Below, one piece after another: positions 39,948 to 49,678 of a stretch of 64,000 nucleotides of DNA. The translations under genes were made by a program, and so were the position numbers. The number at the start of each line of letters is the position of its first letter. Position 1 is the first letter of the stretch. The DNA comes from an uncultured SAR86 cluster bacterium (GTDB taxonomy: Bacteria; Pseudomonadota; Gammaproteobacteria; Magnimaribacterales; Magnimaribacteraceae), in assembly GCA_902618945.1 (NCBI GenBank), contig CACNCK010000004.1, positions 20,577-84,576 on the forward strand, read 5' to 3'. The notes beneath the pieces are model-generated. The model was not told where the DNA came from, made no database searches, and saw only the letters and a program-made list of their open reading frames with translations.

Positions 39948-42356
39948 TTAAAATTGTGTTCCGATTTCAAATTGAAAATTTTCTGTTTCATCTAAAGGGC
40001 CTTCGTTCGAAGGAGCAGCAATAGCAAGAGACATTGGACCCAACTGAGTTATCCAAGTCACTCCAACTCCATAAGAATACCTCAACTCCCCTAAGTCTAG
40101 TTCGCTACAATTTACGTTAGATTGATCGAATCCACAGTCCTTTGAAAATACATTTCCGATATCCACAAAGAAAGAGCTACGCATTGATCTTTGGTCCTCA
40201 ATGAAGGGTAGCTTAAATATAAAATCGAATCCGCCTTCTACTAAGTAAGCTCCTCCTATTGACCTATCATCTCTGTAATATGAGTAGGGATTTGCAATCG
40301 GATTGCCATCGTCACCAATTATAGGATTACCTTCATTATCTAGGTAAAACTGTGAGGGTATAGCTCTGGGACCAAGGGTATTTTGCTTGAAGCCTCTTAC
40401 TGAACTAATTCCACCAGAATAATAATGCTCAAAGAAAGGGGCTACTTCTGTATCTCCATAAGCCTCTAATACTCCAAGCTCACCTCTAAATCCTAGTACA
40501 AATCTTCCATCAAAAATTGGTCGAAAATATTTATGTCTGTAGGTTAGCTTAGAGTATGTCAAGGAACTCCCTGGAACAGCAACTTGCAGAGCGAAAGATT
40601 GAGATTGGCCCGCGGTTGGAAATAACCCCCTATTCAAGGTAACTCTTGACCAGATGAATTGGGTCTTAAATACTTCAAATTTAGTACCTTCAGATTGGGT
40701 AAAAGCTAGAATCTGCGATGCTGGTGTAGAACCAGTATCTATACTTGTATTATCATAATTTAAGTTGAGCCCTATTCGCTCAATATCGCTTATTGGCAGA
40801 CCAAATTGTATGCCTGCACCAAATGAATCAGATGTATAACTTGCAATATTAAATTGACCATAGTCAGACTCTCTAAAATAGGCACTATAACCTCTGCTAA
40901 CTCCATCTATATTAAAATATGGCTCTCCATAGCTGAAAGAATAGCTACGTTGCCAGGTGCTATCATTAATACCTATGCCAATTGCTCGCCCTGTTCCAAA
41001 AGCATTATTTTCATTGTAATTGAGGCCTAGAACTAAGCCATAGGCTCCATATCCTAAACTACCTCCAATTGATCCTGAAAATTCCTCTTCAACTGTGAAC
41101 TCAACATCGATCTGATCATTCACTCCAGGAACAGGTATAGTCTCTGACTCAACTTCTTTAAAGAATCCTAACCTCTCGAGTCTTAACTTTGAATTTTCTA
41201 TAAGATTATTGGATGCCCAGGCACCTTCCATTTGTCTCATTTCTCTTCTTAGCACTACGTCATGCGTCCTCTTATTTCCTTTAAAAATAATACGTCTAAC
41301 GTACGTTCTTTGTTGAGAATCTACATAAAATGTTAAATCTACATTTCCTGAATCTTCATTTACATCAGGGACACCGCGTACTTCAGCAAAACTATAGCCT
41401 TCATTACCTAGTATATTTTTAAAAATCTCTTCTGTTTCTGTAACTAAAAACTGATTAAAACGCTCTCCTTTTTTAATCAATATAAGCGATTTAAGAACTT
41501 CTTCTTCAATGGGTAGGTCTCCAACTATCTTGATTTCATTAACATCATAAGTTGTTCCTTCGGAAATATTAAGTGTAATAAAAACGCCTGATTTATCTGG
41601 CGAAACGCTGACTTGAGAACTTTCTAAACTAAATTCAACATAGCCTCTATTTTTGTAAAATGACTCGAGTGATTCAATATCACCCTTTAATTTCTCTCTT
41701 GAATATCGATTATCATTTGTAAAAAAAGAGAACCATCCACCGGTGGTTAGCTCAAAATCCTGTAAAATATCTTCATCAGAGAAGGATAGATTACCTATTA
41801 CATTTATAGTTTTAATCTCAGCTACTTCTCCCTCATCTATTTCAATATTTAAAGACACCCTGTTTCTAGGCTCATCCTCACTAGTTACTTCAACCTTCGC
41901 GCCGTAACGACCTTGAGAAACATACTGCCTTTGAATTTCTAATGCTAAACTATTTACAATTGAACGTTTAAAAACTTGCCCCTCTGAAAGTCCTGCGTCA
42001 TCTAATCCTTTTAGCAGATCTTCAGTTTTCAAAGCCTTGTTTCCGTCAAGGTCTATAGATGCTATTGAAGGTCTTTCTACCAAACTTATTATTAAAGTAT
42101 TCGCCTCTCGACCGAGTTGAATATCATCAAATTGTCCTGTCTTAAATATCGTCTTTGCAGTTGTTTGGAGGTCGTAAACATTGACAGTATCACCAACAGC
42201 AATTGGCATAACATTAAATACACTTCCTGCTGACACTCGCTGCAAACCGCTGATTCTAATATCACTGACAACCCACTCTTCTTCGGAGCTGATATTTTGG
42301 ACTTGAAAAAGACCAGCTAAAAGTAGGATAAAAAATACTTTAATATGTATCTTCAT
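39948..42356 (-). CDS. bamA: Outer membrane protein assembly factor BamA
   Basis: BamA is the Omp85 core that inserts beta-barrel proteins into the outer membrane. The 802-residue protein has a signal peptide, five POTRA domains (about 28-420; the first begins WVVSDIRISGLQRVSAGSV) and a C-terminal 16-strand barrel. The barrel carries the conserved VRGF motif (SSVRGFKQNTLGPR) and ends in Phe, as outer-membrane proteins do. It follows rseP by two bases on the same strand. Confidence 0.97.
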   Translation of the reverse strand: MKIHIKVFFILLLAGLFQVQNISSEEEWVVSDIRISGLQRVSAGSVFNVMPIAVGDTVNVYDLQTTAKTIFKTGQFDDIQLGREANTLIISLVERPSIASIDLDGNKALKTEDLLKGLDDAGLSEGQVFKRSIVNSLALEIQRQYVSQGRYGAKVEVTSEDEPRNRVSLNIEIDEGEVAEIKTINVIGNLSFSDEDILQDFELTTGGWFSFFTNDNRYSREKLKGDIESLESFYKNRGYVEFSLESSQVSVSPDKSGVFITLNISEGTTYDVNEIKIVGDLPIEEEVLKSLILIKKGERFNQFLVTETEEIFKNILGNEGYSFAEVRGVPDVNEDSGNVDLTFYVDSQQRTYVRRIIFKGNKRTHDVVLRREMRQMEGAWASNNLIENSKLRLERLGFFKEVESETIPVPGVNDQIDVEFTVEEEFSGSIGGSLGYGAYGLVLGLNYNENNAFGTGRAIGIGINDSTWQRSYSFSYGEPYFNIDGVSRGYSAYFRESDYGQFNIASYTSDSFGAGIQFGLPISDIERIGLNLNYDNTSIDTGSTPASQILAFTQSEGTKFEVFKTQFIWSRVTLNRGLFPTAGQSQSFALQVAVPGSSLTYSKLTYRHKYFRPIFDGRFVLGFRGELGVLEAYGDTEVAPFFEHYYSGGISSVRGFKQNTLGPRAIPSQFYLDNEGNPIIGDDGNPIANPYSYYRDDRSIGGAYLVEGGFDFIFKLPFIEDQRSMRSSFFVDIGNVFSKDCGFDQSNVNCSELDLGELRYSYGVGVTWITQLGPMSLAIAAPSNEGPLDETENFQFEIGTQF

Positions 42357-42358
42357 AA

Positions 42359-43720
42359 CTAGATCAACCTTGCAATATCATTTGCAAAGGCAAATATCAT
42401 CAAACTTACAACGAGAACTAATCCAATTCGCATGGAATATTCAATTACAATTTCAGAAATGGGTGACCCTTTAACTTTTTCTATGGCAATCATTAGCAAT
42501 TGCCCACCATCTAATATGGGTATTGGCAAAAGATTCAATAATCCCAGATTGATACTCAATAATGCCACCATTGATAAAAAAGTAACATAGCCTGCTTTAG
42601 CAGCAGATCCCGCAAGGACTGAAATCTGTATTGGACCTCCAAGGTTATCAGCTGAGATTGATCCGCTTAACATCTTACCTATTGAAGTAATAATCAAAAT
42701 TGTATATCTGTAAGTGTCCTCAATACCAACTAATAAGGCTGGAAAGAAGTTTTCTTTTTTTTCAACCACAAAATCTGCAGGCCAATTATTAAAATTATTA
42801 GAAGCAAGTATACCTATCCTGCCCTTTTGAACTCCTGTCTCATCAATAAAACTAGAGCTCTCAAGCATCAGTATTTTCGATTCTTGACCTCTCAGTACTT
42901 TAATCTCAATAAGCTGATTAGGCAAAAGGCTAAGAATTCTCGATAATTCTTGCCAAGTTGAAACATCTTTACCATTAATGGCCTGTATCAAGTCTCCTTC
43001 TTTTATACCGTACTTAAGTGCAGGGCCATCTTCTTGAAGTTTACCGACTATCGGAGGAAGAAATGGCTGAAGTCCTAAGGCTTGACTTGGAGCAATTTGA
43101 TCATTATTCGTCAGCCAATCGTTTATTGGTAACAAAGCTGTTCTCTCCTTACCTTCTCTAGTATATTTAATATTAATAACTCCAGTATCTCCGACCCTCT
43201 TCGAAAGTATAAGATTTATATCATTAAATACCGTGACCGTTTCGTTATCTATCTGAACTATCTTGTCATTAACTGAAATGCCATATTCTTCAGAGAGACT
43301 CTCAGGAATAACCTCACCGATTAAAGATGAAAGTTGGGTCGTGCCAACTAGTGCTAAATAAAAATAGACAAAGGCAGCAAGGAGAAAATTAGCTATTGGA
43401 CCTGCTGCTGTTACTGCAGCTCTCTCTCCTAGAGAAGCCTGCAAATAAGATTTTTTATTTTCAAAAGATCCTTCAGATCCTTCTTGAACAGGGTTATTTT
43501 CACCCAACATTTGTACATAGCCACCTAATGGTAGTACCCCGAATGAATATGTACAATCTTTCTTATCCTTGTAAGAAAATAATTCTTTACCAAAGCCTAT
43601 CTTAAACTTCAGAACATGAATATTACAAAATCTTGCTGTTAAGAAATGGCCAAGCTCATGAATACCCACAATGATGCTTATAAGAAAAATAAAGGAAATT
43701 ATGGTAAATAATAGGTCCAT
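42359..43720 (-). CDS. rseP: Site-2 protease RseP
   Basis: RseP is an inner-membrane zinc metalloprotease that cuts RseA and releases sigma-E during envelope stress. In its 453 residues the zinc motif HELGH is at positions 21-25, two PDZ domains fill about 115-305, and the third membrane segment has NLLPIPILDGGQ with the third zinc ligand. It touches dxr at one base and precedes bamA, the standard order. Confidence 0.97.
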   Translation of the reverse strand: MDLLFTIISFIFLISIIVGIHELGHFLTARFCNIHVLKFKIGFGKELFSYKDKKDCTYSFGVLPLGGYVQMLGENNPVQEGSEGSFENKKSYLQASLGERAAVTAAGPIANFLLAAFVYFYLALVGTTQLSSLIGEVIPESLSEEYGISVNDKIVQIDNETVTVFNDINLILSKRVGDTGVINIKYTREGKERTALLPINDWLTNNDQIAPSQALGLQPFLPPIVGKLQEDGPALKYGIKEGDLIQAINGKDVSTWQELSRILSLLPNQLIEIKVLRGQESKILMLESSSFIDETGVQKGRIGILASNNFNNWPADFVVEKKENFFPALLVGIEDTYRYTILIITSIGKMLSGSISADNLGGPIQISVLAGSAAKAGYVTFLSMVALLSINLGLLNLLPIPILDGGQLLMIAIEKVKGSPISEIVIEYSMRIGLVLVVSLMIFAFANDIARLI

Positions 43721-44877
43721 TAATTTATATTTATAAGTTCTTTAGTCATCTCTCTAGATTGCATATCTGCTTCGAAAATATCTTCTATTTCTTCGACCAT
43801 CTTTATGTCTGATTTATCCAAAACTTCTGAAATAATTTTATGTATATCTAAGTAGCCTATTCTACCTTCAAGAAAGGAAGCTACACACTCTTCATTTGCA
43901 GCATTTAAAATAGAAAAGCTTGTTCCGCCAGAATTAATACAACCCTTTGCAAGAACTAATGAAGGAAATTTTTTTAAATCTGGTTTTACAAAAGAAAGAT
44001 TGCTGATCTGTTCAAAATCAAGTGAATCACATCCAGAATTGATTCTTTCAGGGAAACCCAAACCGTAAGCTATTGGGATTTTCATATCTGGAATAGAGAG
44101 TTGGGCTATCAGAGATTTATCTTTAAACTCAACCAAGGAATGAATGATACCTTCTGGATGGATAAGCACATCTATATCGTCAAATCCAAATAACCATTTA
44201 GCTTCTATTATTTCTAGGCATTTATTCATCATGGTTGATGAATCAACCGAGATCTTATCTCCCATATTCCAGATAGGATGTGCGGTTGCCTCTTTAGGAG
44301 TTATATTCTTAAAGTCGTTGATGTCTCTATTGAGAAAAGGACCACCCGATCCTGTTAATATTAGCCGTGATATTGATTCTTCATGTTTAACTCCCATCAA
44401 GCATTGATGAATTGCACTATGCTCGCTGTCTATTGGAAAAATTGTAGCACCGGTTTTTTTAGATAAATTATTTAAAATTTCTCCGGCTACAACATAAGAC
44501 TCTTTGTTTGCTAATAAAATATGCTTTCCATGCTTTATTGCGTGAAATACAGGCTTTAATCCCACTATTCCAACCATAGAAGCAACAACTATTTCTAAAT
44601 CTTGTGAGGCAATAATTTGGTTTAATTCCTTCTCATCAGATAATAAAGTCACTTGAGAATTATTTGTTCCTAGTTGATCTACAAAGGATTTTTGAGCTTC
44701 TTTATTTTCTAGATAAACAAATTTTGGAGTAAATTCTTTACACTGTTCTGCCATAAGGTGGAAATTAGTTTGAGCTGTGAGTAATTCTATTTTAAATTTG
44801 TGCTTATTTTCTCTTATGACATCTAGAGTTGATTTTCCAACAGAGCCAGTTGAACCTAAAATAGCTAAATTTTTCAT
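43720..44877 (-). CDS. dxr: 1-Deoxy-D-xylulose 5-phosphate reductoisomerase
   Basis: Dxr makes MEP, the first committed step of the non-mevalonate isoprenoid pathway, which feeds UppS and IspB encoded here. I chose the ATG at 44877, giving 385 residues that begin MKNLAILGSTGSVGKSTLDV. The longer frame to 44910 would overlap cdsA and adds residues unlike the family. NADPH-binding GSTGSVG, PIDSEHSAIHQCL and TGSGGPFLNRDI are present. The start lies two bases after the cdsA stop. Confidence 0.96.
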   Translation of the reverse strand: MKNLAILGSTGSVGKSTLDVIRENKHKFKIELLTAQTNFHLMAEQCKEFTPKFVYLENKEAQKSFVDQLGTNNSQVTLLSDEKELNQIIASQDLEIVVASMVGIVGLKPVFHAIKHGKHILLANKESYVVAGEILNNLSKKTGATIFPIDSEHSAIHQCLMGVKHEESISRLILTGSGGPFLNRDINDFKNITPKEATAHPIWNMGDKISVDSSTMMNKCLEIIEAKWLFGFDDIDVLIHPEGIIHSLVEFKDKSLIAQLSIPDMKIPIAYGLGFPERINSGCDSLDFEQISNLSFVKPDLKKFPSLVLAKGCINSGGTSFSILNAANEECVASFLEGRIGYLDIHKIISEVLDKSDIKMVEEIEDIFEADMQSREMTKELININ

Positions 44878-44879
44878 AT

Positions 44880-45695
44880 CTAAACTATATTCAATAAAAA
44901 AACAAAACAAGGAAAAGTTGCAATATGGCTGTCTAAACGATCGAAGAGACCGCCATGTCCTGGAATCAAATTAGAATAATCCTTCACTTCCACTACCCGC
45001 TTCATCATGCTAGCAAACGCATCTCCTAAAACAGAATATAACGAAACCACTAGCAATATACATAAGATCAAAAAGAACGGTAAATTGAAAATATAGAAAG
45101 ATATGGTCGATAAAAGAAGAGGAGTAACAATAATTGCTGTCATAAAACCCTCAAGAGTCTTGTTTGGGCTAACATTTGTTATAAAAGGTCTTTTACCAAG
45201 ACTTTTACCAGCAAAGAAAGCAATAGAGTCCATGAGAATAGCAATTAAAACAATATAAAATATTAAATATTTACCGCTTTCTAACTCAAGAACTGTTACT
45301 GGAAAATTATTGTTAGAAATTATCTGAATTAAGGATGCAAAGAATCCAAGATGGATAACAAATCCGAATAAACTCCAAACCATAGATATTTTTAGAAAAG
45401 TCTTATTCAAAGGAAAACTTAATATGAGAATTGAGGATAAAAAGTACGTTATTACACTCAATGTGATAAATAAATAACCGAAGAAAGATGAAAAAGAAAC
45501 AAACATCAAAATGAGGAAGAGGATTATTCCTAAAAGAGAGTAAGCGTCTGTGAATCTTACCTTCAAGAATTCCCAAAGAGAGATGGATGAGATTATGGCA
45601 ACAAGATATGTTAAGTATTGGTTATTTAAAAAGAGTATAAGAAGGCTGATTCCAACTGTTATTATAAAAGCACTAAGAAACCTTTCTTTAAGCAT
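44880..45695 (-). CDS. cdsA: Phosphatidate cytidylyltransferase
   Basis: CdsA makes CDP-diacylglycerol, the precursor of all phospholipids. The 271-residue integral membrane protein has about eight helices and ends with the signature region SMMKRVVEVKDYSNLIPGHGGLFDRLDS, which holds the metal-binding Asp residues. It lies two bases after uppS. Confidence 0.96.
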   Translation of the reverse strand: MLKERFLSAFIITVGISLLILFLNNQYLTYLVAIISSISLWEFLKVRFTDAYSLLGIILFLILMFVSFSSFFGYLFITLSVITYFLSSILILSFPLNKTFLKISMVWSLFGFVIHLGFFASLIQIISNNNFPVTVLELESGKYLIFYIVLIAILMDSIAFFAGKSLGKRPFITNVSPNKTLEGFMTAIIVTPLLLSTISFYIFNLPFFLILCILLVVSLYSVLGDAFASMMKRVVEVKDYSNLIPGHGGLFDRLDSHIATFPCFVFLLNIV

Positions 45696-45697
45696 CT

Positions 45698-46423
45698 TTA
45701 CAACTGAAAGTTAGATTTGTCTCCGAAACGCCTTGATCTTTTTGAAAATTCTTTCAGTGCGTTATCGAAGTGTTGATCATCAAAGTCAGGCCAAAGCACA
45801 TCTGGGAAATATAGTTCAGAATACGCTAATTGCCATAACAAAAAATTACTTATTCTAAGTTCATTGCCAGTTCTAATGCATAAATCAGGATCTGTAAATT
45901 TTGATGTCGATAGAAATTCATCAAAACTTTCCTCAGTAAGTTCTTCATTTGATCCTGAATCGAGATGTTTATTTATTGCGTTGACAATATCCCATCTTCC
46001 TCCATAACTTGCAGCAACAACTAAATCCAATTTTTTTCTTTCGTTATCGCAATAAGTTAATCTTTCTGATTCTTTCATCTGCTCTATAAGCTCCTGATCA
46101 AATTGAGACAAATCACCTATAAAGCTTAGCTGGACGGAATTTTTAACTAGATTAGGCACCTCTTCATGAAGAGCAGTATTTAATAGCTGCATCAGCAAGT
46201 TAACTTCTTCTGATGATCTGCCCCAGTTCTCGCTACTAAAAGCAAATAAAGTAAGTGTAGATAGACCTCTTTGGACAGCATATTCGACTGACTCTCTTGC
46301 CCTTTCAACACCTTTTTTATGTCCTGCAACCCCGGGGAGATTTTTCTCTGAAGCCCATCGGTTATTGCCATCCATTATTATGGCAACATGTTTAGGTAAG
46401 GTTTCAGTTTGACTACCTTCCAT
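45698..46423 (-). CDS. uppS: Undecaprenyl diphosphate synthase
   Basis: UppS makes the C55 lipid carrier for peptidoglycan and O-antigen. The 241-residue cis-prenyltransferase has the P-loop motif IIMDGNNRWA with the catalytic Asp at residue 18, FAFSSENWGRS, and RTGNELRISNFLLWQLAYSE-type sequence (RTGNELR, WQLAYSELYF). It lies nine bases after frr. Confidence 0.97.
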   Translation of the reverse strand: MEGSQTETLPKHVAIIMDGNNRWASEKNLPGVAGHKKGVERARESVEYAVQRGLSTLTLFAFSSENWGRSSEEVNLLMQLLNTALHEEVPNLVKNSVQLSFIGDLSQFDQELIEQMKESERLTYCDNERKKLDLVVAASYGGRWDIVNAINKHLDSGSNEELTEESFDEFLSTSKFTDPDLCIRTGNELRISNFLLWQLAYSELYFPDVLWPDFDDQHFDNALKEFSKRSRRFGDKSNFQL

Positions 46424-46432
46424 TTTTAAAAA

Positions 46433-46990
46433 TTAGAAGTCTAAGAGATCCTTTTCTTTAGAGTTCAATGCTAAATCTACTTTTTCTACGAAAGTATCCG
46501 TTAATTTCTGGATTAATTCTTCTCCTTGTCTTTCTTCATCTTGAGATATCTCCTTCTCTTTGAGGAATTCTTTTAATTGAGAATTACCCTCCCTTCTTAC
46601 ATTTCTTATTGATACTTTTGCATTCTCTGCTTCAGCCTTTGCTTTTTTTATGAAATCCCTTCTGGTTTCTTCTGTAAGATCGGGCAAAATTACCCGAATG
46701 GTGTCTCCTGATGTTGCCGGATTTAATCCAAGATCAGATTCAGAGATTGCTTTTTCTATCTGTTGCACGACACCCTTCTCCCATGGAACTATAGCTAAAG
46801 TTTTTGCGTCTTCTATGCTTATACTAGCTACTTGCGCTAGAGGAGTAAGCTTATCGTAATAATCTACCTTAATACTATCGAGTAAGGATGGTGTTGCTCT
46901 TCCAGTTCGGATCTTCTTGAATGCTGCGTCTAAAGCATTCAAACTCTTTTCCATGCCTAACTCGGCATCTTCAACAATTTCGTTTAACAT
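46433..46990 (-). CDS. frr: Ribosome recycling factor
   Basis: RRF splits post-termination ribosomes together with EF-G. The 185-residue protein has the RTGRATPSLLD motif near residue 28, PLAQVASISIEDAKTLAI, and the C-terminal three-helix bundle (RRDFIKKAKAEAENAKVSIRNVRR). Its start abuts the tsf stop directly. The pyrH gene that normally separates the two is absent. Confidence 0.97.
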   Translation of the reverse strand: MLNEIVEDAELGMEKSLNALDAAFKKIRTGRATPSLLDSIKVDYYDKLTPLAQVASISIEDAKTLAIVPWEKGVVQQIEKAISESDLGLNPATSGDTIRVILPDLTEETRRDFIKKAKAEAENAKVSIRNVRREGNSQLKEFLKEKEISQDEERQGEELIQKLTDTFVEKVDLALNSKEKDLLDF

Positions 46991-47848
46991 TTATCCTTCG
47001 AGCTGAGACATTACTTCACTAGCAAAATCTACTTTTTCCACCTCAATGCCCTCTCCGACTTCATATCTTGTAAAGCTCAAAATACTAGCATTATTATCAG
47101 CTAACAGTTTACTTATTTTAACATTTGGGTCTTTGACAAAGTCTTGCTCAGTTAAACTAACTTCAGCTAAAAATTTTGATATTTTACCTTCAATCATTTT
47201 TTCAATAATTTCTGGAGGTTTACCAGACTCTTCTGATTGAGCTTTGAATATTTCTCTTTCTTTATCTACTGTCTCTTTTGGTATATCCAAAGGAGAAACT
47301 GCCATGGGATCAGTTGCAGCAGCGTGCATAGCAATATCATTTGCAAGAGCTTCGTCTCCACCCTCTAAAGAAACAATACATCCAATTTTATTATTACTAT
47401 GTAAATAGGAACCGCTAATAGAAGATTCATCACTTTTAGCAAGTCTTCTAACAACGATATTCTCACCTAACTTCTGAACTAATTTTTCTCTATTATCTTC
47501 TATGCCACTTTCTAAAAGTTGCTCTAATGAATACGATGGATTGTTGGAATATATATCAAGAGTTTCTTTCGCGAAATTTATATATGAGTCATCTCTTGCA
47601 ACAAAATCAGTTTCGCAATTCACTTCAATCATAAAAAAATCCTTATCTTTATTGGTAATACCAATTAAACCATCCGCAGCTGACCTACCTGACTTTTTAC
47701 TTGCTTTTATACCGCTAGTTTTTCTTAACTCTTCTACTGCTAAATCTATATCTCCGTTTGCTTCTTCCAAAGCTTTTTTACAGTCCATTAGACCTAGACC
47801 CGTTTTTTCTCTTAATTCTTTAACTTGTGAAGCTGAAATAGCACTCAT
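46991..47848 (-). CDS. tsf: Elongation factor Ts
   Basis: EF-Ts is the nucleotide exchange factor of EF-Tu. The 285-residue protein has the N-terminal UBA-like domain (VKELREKTGLGLMDCKKALEE), the core motif ETDFVARDDSYINF, and two dimerization-like subdomains. It follows rpsB by two bases and is followed at once by frr. Confidence 0.97.
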   Translation of the reverse strand: MSAISASQVKELREKTGLGLMDCKKALEEANGDIDLAVEELRKTSGIKASKKSGRSAADGLIGITNKDKDFFMIEVNCETDFVARDDSYINFAKETLDIYSNNPSYSLEQLLESGIEDNREKLVQKLGENIVVRRLAKSDESSISGSYLHSNNKIGCIVSLEGGDEALANDIAMHAAATDPMAVSPLDIPKETVDKEREIFKAQSEESGKPPEIIEKMIEGKISKFLAEVSLTEQDFVKDPNVKISKLLADNNASILSFTRYEVGEGIEVEKVDFASEVMSQLEG

Positions 47849-47850
47849 AA

Positions 47851-48762
47851 TTATTCCTCGTCCTTTACTTCTTTATTATCTTCTTCAGAGATGTCTAGTT
47901 TTGCTGCTTTATCATCTGAGGGTTCTTGTATCTCTTGTGATTCATCAGCAGCTTCTTCATTTGATATTGAATCAGACACTTCGATGTCTTTTTTTGGAGA
48001 TTCTTCTGTAGTTTTTTTAGTATCAACTTTACGAACAATTGCAGGTCCCGATTGAGGTTCATCCTGCTTAAGTCCAGTAGCCGCCTCAGAGCCTTTCAAG
48101 CAAGCATCTGCAACTGCTTCAGTGAAAAGGGCAATTGATCTTATGGAATCATCATTACCTGGTACTACATAATCAATGCCTTCAGGATTACTATTTGAGT
48201 CCACGATAGCCACAATGGGGATACCCATTTTACTTGCCTCAGACACTGCAATAGACTCTCTTTTAACATCGATTATGAATAAAGCGTCCGGTAAGCCGCC
48301 CATTTCAGTCACTCCACCGATAGACTTTTCTAGTCTATCGATGTCGCGTTGTATCTTTAAACCTTCTTTTTTAGTGAGCTTGCTGAATGTTCCATCTTCC
48401 TTTTGTCTTAAAAGGTTTTCTAGCCTAGTGATAGATGATCTTATAGTTTTATAGTTAGTAAGCATTCCCCCTAACCATCTTTCATTTACATAGGGCATAG
48501 AGCATCTTATTGCTTCGTTTTTGATGATATCTGTTGCTGTTCTTTTCGTTCCAACGAAAAGAATTTTGTTATTTTTTGCAGCGACTCCCTCAATAAACTT
48601 TAGGGCTGGTTTAATCATTTCTACCGTATGCTCTAAGTTAATGATGTGAATCTTATTTCTGACACCAAAAATATGTTGATCCATTTTTGGGTTCCAGTAC
48701 TTGGTTTGATGTCCAAAGTGGACACCTGCTTGTAGCATCTGTTCTAGCGTTATTTCCGCCAT
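47851..48762 (-). CDS. rpsB: 30S ribosomal protein S2 with acidic C-terminal extension
   Basis: S2 is a late-assembling small-subunit protein. Residues 1 to about 230 match the family: MLQAGVHFGHQTKYWNPKM, FVGTKRTATDIIKNEA, ERWLGGMLTNYKT and VDSNSNPEGIDYVVPGNDD. The remaining 70 or so residues form a low-complexity tail rich in Glu, Asp, Ser and Lys, not found in E. coli S2 (241 residues). The gene heads the tsf-frr-uppS cluster. A GGAG site precedes the ATG. Confidence 0.96.
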   Translation of the reverse strand: MAEITLEQMLQAGVHFGHQTKYWNPKMDQHIFGVRNKIHIINLEHTVEMIKPALKFIEGVAAKNNKILFVGTKRTATDIIKNEAIRCSMPYVNERWLGGMLTNYKTIRSSITRLENLLRQKEDGTFSKLTKKEGLKIQRDIDRLEKSIGGVTEMGGLPDALFIIDVKRESIAVSEASKMGIPIVAIVDSNSNPEGIDYVVPGNDDSIRSIALFTEAVADACLKGSEAATGLKQDEPQSGPAIVRKVDTKKTTEESPKKDIEVSDSISNEEAADESQEIQEPSDDKAAKLDISEEDNKEVKDEE

Positions 48763-48932
48763 TAGCTCTCCTCAATTTATGAAGAACATTACATTCCTCA
48801 GGTTATACTTCCATGAACTTACAGAACTTACTAAAGATGAGCAATCCTTAGCACCTTAGATCTGAAACAGTTTCATGTGTTTCGTTATAGGCACATGCCT
48901 TAAGGATGGCTTTATATCATATTTATACTAAA
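48763..48932 (-). promoter_or_regulatory. rpsB 5' leader and promoter region
   Basis: This 170-bp spacer separates dapB (same strand, starting in the next transcript) from rpsB. It is AT-rich near dapB, with TATAAA-like elements and a TTGATT. Nearer rpsB it is less AT-rich, with small inverted repeats such as GGCACATGCC (48890-48899). In enterics S2 represses its own operon through the leader. A comparable structure is possible here, but I cannot define it by eye. Confidence 0.35.
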
Positions 48933-49673
48933 TCAAGAAGTATAAATATCACCCATAGAATAGAAGCCTGCAGACCTTTTAGTTAACCATACCGCTCCTT
49001 TTAGAGCTCCCAATGCAAATATTGATCTGTCTTCTGCTCTATGAGTAAATTCTATTATCTCCTTATCAAGTGCAATACTTACTGTATGTTCCCCTGGATT
49101 ATTACCTTCTCTAAAGCTTTCTATCACCACGTTAGCTTCTGGATAAATAGAAATAATTACTCTTTGTAAATCCAATGCAGTTCCTGAAGGTGAGTCTTTT
49201 TTCTCGATATGATGGGTTTCACTTATAGAGAATCCATTGTCTTCAGAAAATAGCTTTTTCGATGTGTTTAGAATATTCTTTAATATCGCTATACCAGAGC
49301 TTGTATTAGGAGCAAATAAAACAGGGATCTTAGTGCTAGCGACCTCTATTTCTTTGAAATCATCTTCACTAAAGCCAGTTGTTCCTATGAGAATTGGAAT
49401 TTCCTTTTTCTTGGCAAGCTGTAAAATTTCCATTGAGCTTTTTGGAGAAGAGAAATCGATAATGATATCTGCACTAAGATCTTCAGACATTTTTCCTGAT
49501 ATTTGGATCCCTGTTTCTTCTGTTTCAAGCAATTCTCCAACATCTTTTTCAATAAAGGTACTATCAGGTGAGCAGCTCCCACCAACTAATTTGAATTGAT
49601 TGCTTTCTAAAGCATAAGAAGATAAAAGCTTGCCAACTTTACCTGTTATTCCTGAAATAAAAAGATTCTTCAA
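48933..49673 (-). CDS. dapB: 4-Hydroxy-tetrahydrodipicolinate reductase
   Basis: DapB reduces the DapA product to tetrahydrodipicolinate, the substrate of DapD. The 246-residue protein has the N-terminal NAD(P)-binding GITGKVGKLL, ISETHHIEKKDSPSGTALDL as the conserved His-His/Lys active-site segment, and HRAEDRSIFALGALKGAVWL. It is a little shorter than the E. coli enzyme (273). It lies five bases after dnaJ, an arrangement also seen in pseudomonads. Confidence 0.96.
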   Translation of the reverse strand: MKNLFISGITGKVGKLLSSYALESNQFKLVGGSCSPDSTFIEKDVGELLETEETGIQISGKMSEDLSADIIIDFSSPKSSMEILQLAKKKEIPILIGTTGFSEDDFKEIEVASTKIPVLFAPNTSSGIAILKNILNTSKKLFSEDNGFSISETHHIEKKDSPSGTALDLQRVIISIYPEANVVIESFREGNNPGEHTVSIALDKEIIEFTHRAEDRSIFALGALKGAVWLTKRSAGFYSMGDIYTS

Positions 49674-49678
49674 AACTC

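Noticed and set aside
46433..47848. A hidden or fused pyrH in tsf or frr
   Set aside because: Both proteins have normal length and family content from end to end, and no kinase motif is seen in any frame there.
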